A program made the position numbers and the translations under genes. From NCBI GenBank assembly GCA_947451445.1, contig CANFZJ010000146.1, forward strand, positions 1-7,768: a stretch of 7,768 nucleotides of DNA, written 5' to 3'. Below the pieces are notes generated by a model. It worked only from the letters and a program-made list of their open reading frames with translations. It searched no databases and was not told where the DNA came from. This DNA is from Comamonadaceae bacterium. Its GTDB lineage: Bacteria > Pseudomonadota > Gammaproteobacteria > Burkholderiales > Burkholderiaceae_C. Positions 1 through 5,002 of this stretch are shown here, in pieces (within the stretch, counting starts at the first letter, position 1; every line of letters begins with the position of its first letter).

Positions 1-748
1 CCAGCGCAGTGGCGCGGTAGACACAGCCATGGCGGGCGACTTGCCGGTGTTGGCGGCGGCGGTGGGCAAGACGGCGATGAAGATCGTCGCCACCCGGGTT
101 GGTAAGGCCGATTCGCTGGGTATCGTGGTGCAGGGCGACTCAAAGCTGCGCAGCGTGGCCGACTTGCGCGGAAAAACCGTGGTGGTGTCGTCGGCGCGCG
201 GCAGTATTTCGCAGTACCAGCTCTACGGCGCGCTGGAAGAGGCCGGGGTACGGCGCGACGAGGTCACCATCAAGTTTGTGCTGCCCACCGATGCGTCCAC
301 CGCGTTTTCGTCCCAACAGATTGATGCCTGGGCGATTTTTGACCCGTACTACGCAGTAGCGCTGCAAAACGGGGGGCGCATCCTGCGCGACGGGCGTGGA
401 ATCAACACCGCTTTAGGCTTTATTACCGCCAGCGAAGAGGCCCTGGCCGACCCCGGTAAACGCAGAGCCATCCAGCAGTTTTTGGACCGCCTGGCCCGTG
501 CGGGTGACTGGGCACTGGCCCACCCCGAGGCCTATGCCCAGGCCTACACCCAGCTCACGCGCCTACCCATCGAGGCCGCCCGCACCATCACCGCGCGCGC
601 CGCCGTGACCGGTCGGCCGGTCAGCGAAGCCGACATCAGCGCCCTGCAAACCGTGGCCGACCGCTCGGCCCGCGACGGGATACTGCCGCTGCGGGTGGAT
701 GTGCGGGCTATCACCGACACCCGGCTCTGGCCGCGCCAGAGTCAATAG
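1..748 (+). CDS. ABC transporter substrate-binding protein, SsuA/NMT1-like (3' part only)
   Basis: The reading frame is open from base 2 to the TAG at 746-748, so the true start lies left of the window; the ATG at 29 is internal. The residues before it (SGAVDTA) join smoothly to MAGDLPVLAAA, the family's 'G.vD....GD.P' segment that ends the first lobe. Further on come the second-lobe signature 'VADLRGKTVVVSSARGS' (about 155-205) and 'DAWAIFDPYYA' (about 323-355), both typical of periplasmic binding proteins for aliphatic sulfonates, taurine or nitrate. The signal peptide and first third are missing from the window. The protein would bind its ligand in the periplasm and deliver it to an ABC permease, but no permease or ATPase gene follows; such partners, if present, lie upstream. 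The last 20 or so codons are not recognisable as a domain. The family call is solid; the ligand is unknown. The gene appears unrelated to the sugar-acid operon downstream. Confidence 0.85.
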   Translation, partial: QRSGAVDTAMAGDLPVLAAAVGKTAMKIVATRVGKADSLGIVVQGDSKLRSVADLRGKTVVVSSARGSISQYQLYGALEEAGVRRDEVTIKFVLPTDASTAFSSQQIDAWAIFDPYYAVALQNGGRILRDGRGINTALGFITASEEALADPGKRRAIQQFLDRLARAGDWALAHPEAYAQAYTQLTRLPIEAARTITARAAVTGRPVSEADISALQTVADRSARDGILPLRVDVRAITDTRLWPRQSQ

Positions 749-754
749 CACAAT

Positions 755-807
755 GCTCCTGTTTTTTACATCAAAAACAGGAGCTGCCTACGCTTATCCA
801 GTAGGCA
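755..807. repeat. Tandem stem-loops, likely dispersed intergenic repeat
   Basis: Two perfect hairpins sit end to end. The first pairs GCTCCTGTTTTT (755-766) with AAAAACAGGAGC (773-784), 12 bp with a 6-nt loop. The second pairs TGCCTAC (785-791) with GTAGGCA (801-807), 7 bp with a 9-nt loop. It starts 6 nt after the ABC gene's stop codon. No T-run follows either stem (the T-run lies inside the left arm of the first), so this is not a classic intrinsic terminator, although it may still stop or protect the transcript. The core GCTTATCCAGTA resembles, from memory, a repeat scattered through Comamonadaceae intergenic regions; copy number in this genome cannot be judged from one window. Confidence 0.7.
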
Positions 808-824
808 CAAGGGCTGCATTTCAT

Positions 825-854
825 GGCTCTCTTCCGTTTCAGGTGGGACGCCAC
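825..854 (+). repeat. Left terminal inverted repeat of the ISL3 remnant
   Basis: The sequence reads GGCTCTCTTCCGTTTC and on to GACGCCAC. The reverse complement of 1344-1373 matches it at 25 of 30 positions without gaps, including an unbroken CTTCCG block and the inner GACGCCAC. All five differences are transitions (C/T or A/G), which fits slow decay of an originally identical pair. Confidence 0.85.
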
Positions 855-900
855 GGGTAAGAAAATTGTGTTGACATGCAAGCTCTAAAAAGAAACACAA

Positions 901-1329
901 ATGCAAGAAGCCTTGTTTTGCCAAGCCCTGGGGCTCACGGTTCCCTGGGAGGTTGAGCGTGTTGCACTGGATGTCGCACGCAGCCGGATTGACCTGTACG
1001 TCGTCTGGCGCGCCAACAGTGCAGCCTGCCCAGCCTGTGGCGCTGGCGAACAAAAGCTCCATGACCACAGCCAGCGCAGCTGACGTCACCTGGACTTTTT
1101 CTAGTTCGAGGAAGGAGCTGGCCAAGACGATCAAACAGCACTGGGCTGGCATCCTCACGGCGTTTGGACGGGCTATGTGGAGGCTGTGAATTCCTTGCTG
1201 CAGGCGGCCAAAGCCAAGGTCCGTGGCTATGGCACTACCGAGCACTTCATTGCTATGGAATTCCTGATGGCGGGCATGCTTTCTCACCTGCCCGCTGATT
1301 TGCTTCAAAAAGCAAGGGCTAGACCTTGA
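901..1329 (+). pseudogene. ISL3-family transposase remnant (N- and C-terminal stubs)
   Basis: The N-terminal stub starts at ATG 901 and runs 60 codons, including the zinc-finger start with CPACG (C43, C46) and the following HDHSQRS. It then hits TGA (1081-1083) and TAG (1102-1104). Reading through gives QRS-stop-RHLDFF-stop, where relatives have QRSWRHLDFFQ, so a Trp and probably a Gln codon were lost to G-to-A and C-to-T changes. From 1112 a different frame encodes KELAKTIKQHWAGILTAF. From 1171 the original frame resumes with GYVEAVNSLLQAAKAKVRG and the conserved C-terminal TTEHFIAMEFLMAG, ending at TGA 1327-1329. GYVEAVNS contains the last catalytic acid (E) of the DDE triad. About 250-300 central residues, with the first two acidic residues, are absent; the likely deletion junction is near 1110. 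No working protein can be made. Confidence 0.85.
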
Positions 1330-1343
1330 GTGGGATGGGGGCA

Positions 1344-1373
1344 GTGGCGTCTCACTCGAAGCGGAAGAAAGCC
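1344..1373 (-). repeat. Right terminal inverted repeat of the ISL3 remnant
   Basis: Read on the minus strand it begins GGCTTTCTTCCGCTTC and ends GACGCCAC, mirroring 825-854. It starts 14 bases after the transposase stub's stop codon, the usual arrangement for this family, and fixes the right boundary of the element. Confidence 0.83.
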
Positions 1374-1575
1374 GTTTTAATACCTAAAAAATCGCATTAA
1401 AACCTGTATCTGCGCGTAGTGGTGTCCGCCACCGCCTATGGGCGTGACCCTGGCGTAGTTTTGCGCGTGGAATCTACCGGTGGTTCTGGCCCGCGCGCCA
1501 TTGGAGGCGCGCCAGGCGCAACAACATGGGAAAACCCTAGGCAGCGTAGCGCTGCATTGCGTGCAAAATTCGGCC
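1374..1575. other. Gene-free stretch with small palindromes
   Basis: I see no credible gene here. Short open frames lack family signatures and a ribosome binding site, and one would run into the regulator gene. Three inverted repeats stand out: GTTTTAAT (1374-1381) with ATTAAAAC (1396-1403), directly against the insertion-sequence end; GCGCGCC (1493-1499) with GGCGCGC (1506-1512), a 7-bp all-GC stem with a 6-nt loop; and GCAGCG (1541-1546) with CGCTGC (1550-1555). None is followed by a T-run. The stretch could hold the upstream part of the operon promoter or the remains of another repeat or gene; I cannot tell which. Confidence 0.45.
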
Positions 1576-1592
1576 AACTGGCCTTACCAATT
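1576..1592. promoter_or_regulatory. Candidate GntR/FadR-type operator
   Basis: AACTGGCCTTACCAATT is a near-palindrome matching 12 of 14 defined positions of the PdhR/LldR-style operator AATTGGTNNNACCAATT, which FadR-subfamily GntR proteins bind. It lies 32 nt before the start codon of a regulator of exactly that subfamily, so autoregulation is likely. An overlapping palindrome GGCCA-AC-TGGCC (1572-1583) and two direct copies of CCAAATTT (1603-1610, 1613-1620) may add binding sites. This is inference from pattern and position. Confidence 0.5.
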
Positions 1593-1624
1593 TACCTCCT
1601 GGCCAAATTTAACCAAATTTACGC

Positions 1625-2323
1625 ATGCCCTTCCAGCCCATAGAGCCCCGTCGGCTGTACCGCCAGATTGCCGACCAGCTGCGCCAGTTGATCCAGAGCG
1701 GCGAGTTCGCCATCGGCACCAAGCTGCCCGCCGAACGTGACTTGGCCACCAAGATGGGCGTGTCCCGCCCGTCGGTGCGCGAAGCGCTGATCGCGCTGGA
1801 GGTGGAAGGCCTGATCGAGGTGCGCATGGGCTCGGGCATTGTGGTGATTGGCCGCGAAAGCGTGCGCCTGCTGGACAACGCGCACGGCCCGCTGGAAATC
1901 ATCCGCGCGCGCCAGCTCATCGAATGCGAGCTGGCCGCCCTGGCCGCCCGCAGCACCGACGCCACCCTGGTGCCCGACCTGCTGGAGACCCTGCGCGACA
2001 TGGAGGCCGACATCGCGTCACGCACTCTGCCGATCCGCGGCGACCGCGCCTTCCACATCCGGATTGCCCAGGCCAGCGACAACAGCGCCTTGCAGGCTGT
2101 CGTCACCCAGCTGTTTGACGAACGCAACGGCCCGCTGTTTACCACCCTGGGCGGGCACTTCGAGCGCGAAGCCACCTGGAAAGAGGCCGTGGACGAGCAC
2201 CGCGCCGTGGTTGAGGCCATTGCCGCACACGACCCCGACATGGCCCGCGCCGCCATGAGCGGCCACCTGGACCGTTCGCACGAACGCTTCTCGGCCGGCT
2301 GGACCAGCCCCGCCGACGCTTAA
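1625..2323 (+). CDS. FadR-subfamily GntR transcriptional regulator
   Basis: A 232-residue protein, the usual length for this subfamily. Residues 6-76 form the winged helix-turn-helix: LYRQIADQLRQLI, then LPAERDLATKMGVSRPSVRE (34-53) and the wing RMGSGIVVIG. Residues about 88-220 are an all-helical FCD ligand domain. D140 and H144 (GDRAFH), H192 (DEHRAVVEAI) and H214 (SGHLDRSHERF) fit the metal-binding D-H-H-H set that positions a carboxylate effector. Members of this group generally repress sugar-acid, lactate or pyruvate genes until the acid or a breakdown product binds. As the first gene of the operon, 20 nt ahead of the dehydrogenase, it most likely represses itself and the downstream genes through the site at 1576-1592. 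There is no clear Shine-Dalgarno before ATG 1625; the start is chosen because MPFQPIEPRRLYRQI is a typical opening. The effector is unknown. Confidence 0.92.
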   Translation: MPFQPIEPRRLYRQIADQLRQLIQSGEFAIGTKLPAERDLATKMGVSRPSVREALIALEVEGLIEVRMGSGIVVIGRESVRLLDNAHGPLEIIRARQLIECELAALAARSTDATLVPDLLETLRDMEADIASRTLPIRGDRAFHIRIAQASDNSALQAVVTQLFDERNGPLFTTLGGHFEREATWKEAVDEHRAVVEAIAAHDPDMARAAMSGHLDRSHERFSAGWTSPADA

Positions 2324-2343
2324 ACCTACTGGACGCCATCGCC

Positions 2344-3357
2344 ATGAGCCTTGCCTGCACCCTGAACGGCCCGCTGAACCTCAGCGTGGAGCAATGGACC
2401 CCCCAAGAGCCCGGCCCCGGCCAGGTGCGCCTGCGCCTGGGTGCTGGCGGCATCTGCGGCTCCGACCTGCACTATTACCAGCACGGCCGCGCGGGTATCT
2501 TTGCCATCCGCGCCCCGTTTGTGCCAGGGCACGAGGCTTCGGGCGTGGTGGACGCGGTGGGTGAAGGCGTAACCCGCGTGCAGCTAGGCCAGAAGGTGGC
2601 TGTGAACCCGGCCCACCCCTGCGGCGTGTGCCCGGCCTGCCGCGCTGGCCGCAGCAACCTGTGCGAGAAGATGGTGTTCCTGGGCAGCGCGGCCATCTTC
2701 CCGCACATCCCCGGCTTCTTTCGCGAGCACTTTGTGATGCACGAGGCCCAGCTCACCGCCATTGACGAAGACGTGAGCCTGGGCGAGATTGCCTGTGCAG
2801 AGCCCTTGTCGGTGGGCCTGCATGCGGTGCGCCGCGCGGGCGAAATTTTGGGTGCCACGGTGCTGGTCACCGGTGCGGGCACCATTGGCTGCATGTCCGT
2901 CATTGCCGCGCGCCTGGCGGGTGCGGGCCGGGTGATTGCCTGCGACCCCAGCGAGCGGGCGCGTGACATGGCGCTGACCGTGGGCGCCGACGAGGCCCTG
3001 CCGGACGCCACGGCCTGGAAGGGCCGTGTGGATGTGGCGCTGGAGGCGGCGGGCCATCCGTCTGCACTGGCCAGCTGCCTGGCGGCGGTGCGCCGGGGCG
3101 GGCGCATCGTGCAGGTGGGCACGTTGCCGCCCGAGATTGCATTCCCGGCCAACGACATCATGTCGCGCGAGCTGGACTACGTGGGCGCCTTCCGCGCCGA
3201 CATCGAATTTGACTGGGCCGTACAGGCCATCCGCAGCCGACGGGCCGATGTGCGCCCGCTGATCAGCGCCCAGTTGCCGATCAGCCAATCGAAGACGGCC
3301 TTCGATCTGGCTTTGGACAGAGGCCGCAGTACCAAGGTGCAGCTCGTACCCGGATGA
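2344..3357 (+). CDS. idnD: Zinc-dependent MDR dehydrogenase, L-idonate 5-dehydrogenase-like
   Basis: A 337-residue medium-chain dehydrogenase. The catalytic zinc site is complete: C38 in GGICGSDLHYY, H63-E64 in PGHEASG, and E153 in CAEPLSVGLHA. The structural zinc site has C93, C96, C99 and C107. A Rossmann fold for NAD(P) opens at 177-182 (GAGTIG). The stretches ICGSDLHYYQHG, NPAHPCG, FLGSAAIFPH and AEPL resemble E. coli IdnD, which oxidises L-idonate at C5 to 5-ketogluconate. Related enzymes act on L-gulonate (RspB) or L-galactonate (LgoD). Placement with a TRAP importer and a UxaA-type dehydratase suggests C5 oxidation of an imported hexonate in the cytoplasm. No ketogluconate reductase (IdnO) or gluconate kinase is visible, so the classic idonate route is not demonstrated. 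The symbol reflects family resemblance, not a proven substrate. The ribosome binding site is weak (CTGGA about 2330). Confidence 0.85.
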   Translation: MSLACTLNGPLNLSVEQWTPQEPGPGQVRLRLGAGGICGSDLHYYQHGRAGIFAIRAPFVPGHEASGVVDAVGEGVTRVQLGQKVAVNPAHPCGVCPACRAGRSNLCEKMVFLGSAAIFPHIPGFFREHFVMHEAQLTAIDEDVSLGEIACAEPLSVGLHAVRRAGEILGATVLVTGAGTIGCMSVIAARLAGAGRVIACDPSERARDMALTVGADEALPDATAWKGRVDVALEAAGHPSALASCLAAVRRGGRIVQVGTLPPEIAFPANDIMSRELDYVGAFRADIEFDWAVQAIRSRRADVRPLISAQLPISQSKTAFDLALDRGRSTKVQLVPG

Positions 3358-3386
3358 GGTCCGGCTGACACCGCATTGACAACAAC

Positions 3387-3391
3387 AGGAG
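3387..3391 (+). promoter_or_regulatory. Ribosome binding site deciding the dctP start
   Basis: AGGAG lies 8 nt before ATG 3400, the ideal distance. It favours that start over the in-frame TTG at 3376, which lacks such a site and would add eight residues ahead of a normal signal peptide. It is the clearest Shine-Dalgarno in the operon and may explain high expression of the binding protein relative to the permeases (inference). Confidence 0.8.
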
Positions 3392-3399
3392 ACAAAACC

Positions 3400-4368
3400 A
3401 TGGCATTCACACGCATCACCCTCGCACTGGCCGCTGGCCTTGTGCTGGCAGCCCCCGCCTTTGCGCAGACCAAGCTCAAATGGGCCCATGTGTACGAACC
3501 CGGCGAGCCCTTCCACACCGCCTCCGTCTGGGCGGCCGATGAAATCAAGAAGCGCACCAACGGCCGTTACCAGATTGATGTGTACCCCGCATCCCAGTTG
3601 GGCAAAGAGAACGACATCAACCAGGGCCTGAGCCTGGGCACGGTGGACATCATCATCTCGGGCTCCAGCTTTGCGGCCAAGGCATTCCCCCGCATTGGCG
3701 TGACCTACTACCCCTACACCTTCCGCAATGTGGACCACCTGCTGGCCTATACCCGCAGCGACATCTACAAGGAACTGACCGCCGGATACGAGCAAAAAAG
3801 CGGCAACGAAATCATTGCCACCACCTACTACGGCACCCGCCAGACCACCAGCAACAAGCCGATTGCCAAGTGCGCCGACCTGAAGGGCCTGAAGATGCGC
3901 GTGCCCGATGTGCCCGCCTACCTGGCCATGCCACGCGCCTGCGGTGCCAACACCTCGCCCATCGCGTTTGCCGAGGTTTACCTGGCGCTGCAAAACGGCA
4001 CCGTGGAAGCCCAAGAAAACCCACTCACCACCATCGAAGCCAAGAAGTTCTACGAAGTGCAAAAGCACATCGTGCTGACCGGCCACATCGTGGACCACCT
4101 GAACACCGTGGTGGCCGGCGGGCTGTGGAAGAAGCTGTCGGACGGCGACAAGAAAATCTTCACCGATGTGGCGCTGGAAGCCGCCGCCAAGGCCTCCAAG
4201 GAAGTGGCCGCGCGTGAAAGTGAGCTGGCCGCCGTGTTCCGCAGCAAGGGCGTGAGCGTGACCGAGGTGAACACCGCCGAGTTCCGCGAAACCGTGCTCA
4301 AAAACGTGCCGTTTGAGCAATACGGCTACCAGAAATCGGACTGGGACCGCATCCAGGCCATCAAGTAA
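3400..4368 (+). CDS. dctP: TRAP transporter substrate-binding protein, DctP family
   Basis: A 322-residue periplasmic protein with a clear Sec signal peptide (residues 1-22, MAFTRITLALAAGLVL then AAPAFA), cut before Q23. The mature part has the family landmarks in order: KLKWAHVYEPGEPFHTA (25-41), YPASQLGKENDINQGLSLGTVD (62-83), and LKGLKMRVPDVP, whose R167 is the conserved arginine that clamps the ligand carboxylate. Then come IAFAEVYLALQNGTVEAQENP and the C-terminal helices. It captures an organic acid and hands it to the DctQ-DctM membrane part encoded just downstream. With a hexonate dehydrogenase before it and an aldonate dehydratase after it, the ligand is probably a sugar acid; uronate- and hexonate-binding members of this family are known in related bacteria. 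It starts 42 nt after the dehydrogenase stop. The family is certain; the ligand is inferred. Confidence 0.95.
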   Translation: MAFTRITLALAAGLVLAAPAFAQTKLKWAHVYEPGEPFHTASVWAADEIKKRTNGRYQIDVYPASQLGKENDINQGLSLGTVDIIISGSSFAAKAFPRIGVTYYPYTFRNVDHLLAYTRSDIYKELTAGYEQKSGNEIIATTYYGTRQTTSNKPIAKCADLKGLKMRVPDVPAYLAMPRACGANTSPIAFAEVYLALQNGTVEAQENPLTTIEAKKFYEVQKHIVLTGHIVDHLNTVVAGGLWKKLSDGDKKIFTDVALEAAAKASKEVAARESELAAVFRSKGVSVTEVNTAEFRETVLKNVPFEQYGYQKSDWDRIQAIK

Positions 4369-4377
4369 GGCAGCACC

Positions 4378-4989
4378 ATGACGATTCAAAGCGCTCCGCC
4401 CGTGCAGGGTGGCATGGCCGAGTCGCACCCGACAGAGACCAGCGCGGAAGCGCTGGTCGCCAGCTTCGCGGAGGCCGACCAGCACACGGTCGACCTCTCC
4501 GTCTACGGCGTCGAAGACTGGATCTGCCTGGGCTTCTTCTGGACCATGGCCGGTCTGGTGTTTCTGCAGTTCTTCAGCCGCTACGTGCTGAACGACTCAT
4601 TTGCCTGGACCGAGGAACTGGCCGTGTACTGCCTGATGCCGGTGGTGTTCATTGGCGCGTCCATGTGTGTGCGGCGGGTGCGGCACATCCAGGTCAACCT
4701 GGTCTACCGCTACCTGCCTGTGCCTGCCGGGCGGGCCCTGTCTACCGCAGTGGATGTGGCAGCGCTCGCCTTCTACAGCTATGCCGCCTGGCTGATTGCC
4801 CGCTACGCGCTGGCGGTGAACAACGAGCCCATGACCACCATCAACTGGAACAAAAGCCATGTGTACTGGCTGGCGTTTGCCGGCTTTGCCCTGATGGCTT
4901 TGCGTGCCGTGCAGGTGGCGGTCGAGAACTGGCGGCGTGGTTTCTCTGCGTTGCAAAACCCTGGCTTCTTTGACGGCTCCACCGACTGA
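4378..4989 (+). CDS. dctQ: TRAP transporter small permease, DctQ family
   Basis: A 203-residue membrane protein with four hydrophobic helices, at about residues 48-66, 81-96, 121-146 and 161-178, the normal DctQ topology. The family signature is present: FFSRYVL (65-71) followed by FAWTEE (75-80) and then RRVRHIQVN (99-107). The N-terminal 40 residues are hydrophilic and longer than in many relatives, with no recognised motif. It pairs with the large permease to dock the binding protein and support sodium-coupled uptake in the inner membrane. The gene begins 9 nt after dctP, and its weak Shine-Dalgarno (TAAGG) overlaps the dctP stop codon, which suggests translational coupling. Confidence 0.93.
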   Translation: MTIQSAPPVQGGMAESHPTETSAEALVASFAEADQHTVDLSVYGVEDWICLGFFWTMAGLVFLQFFSRYVLNDSFAWTEELAVYCLMPVVFIGASMCVRRVRHIQVNLVYRYLPVPAGRALSTAVDVAALAFYSYAAWLIARYALAVNNEPMTTINWNKSHVYWLAFAGFALMALRAVQVAVENWRRGFSALQNPGFFDGSTD

Positions 4990-5002
4990 ACGGACCCCTT
5001 CC

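Larger units (their letters stand above)
825..1373 (+). mobile_element. Decayed ISL3-family insertion sequence, internally deleted
   Basis: This 549-bp remnant is bounded by imperfect 30-bp inverted repeats (825-854 and 1344-1373) that begin GGCT, as ISL3-family ends usually do. Inside lie the two ends of an ISL3-type transposase gene (901-1329). Family members are normally about 1.3 kb or longer, so most of a kilobase has been lost from the middle. The expected 8-bp target duplication is not clean: CATTTCAT (817-824) against GTTTTAAT (1374-1381) agree at only 5 of 8 positions. The element cannot move by itself, because its transposase is broken. Its ends might still be mobilised if an intact relative exists elsewhere in the genome (inference). 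Confidence 0.82.

Noticed and set aside
755..784. Intrinsic transcription terminator after the ABC gene
   Set aside because: The stem is strong, but no T-run follows it on the + strand; it is better described as a stem-loop repeat.
817..824. CATTTCAT with GTTTTAAT (1374-1381) as an 8-bp target duplication
   Set aside because: Only 5 of 8 bases agree in AT-rich sequence, which is too weak to claim; the right copy is also part of another inverted repeat.
871..876. Perfect TTGACA as a -35 box for the transposase
   Set aside because: No acceptable -10 sequence is found 16-18 bp downstream, so a promoter cannot be supported.
766..1308. Open frame of 180 codons on the minus strand across the insertion sequence
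   Set aside because: It runs opposite the identifiable ISL3 transposase fragments and spans one end of the element; no family features.
1419..1643. Open frame of 74 codons upstream of the regulator
   Set aside because: It has no ribosome binding site or family signature, and it runs across the operator zone into the start of the regulator gene in another frame.
3376..3399. Upstream TTG start for the binding protein
   Set aside because: It would place eight residues ahead of a normal signal peptide, whereas ATG 3400 has an AGGAG 8 nt before it.
2584..4485. Open frame of 633 codons on the minus strand
   Set aside because: It lies opposite the dehydrogenase and dctP genes, which have clear family motifs. 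Its translation is rich in H, G, Q and A with no recognisable domain, typical of an antisense shadow in high-GC DNA.
4904..5002. Upstream extension of dctM
   Set aside because: It overlaps the end of dctQ and encodes an arginine-rich hydrophilic stretch not expected before the first DctM helix.
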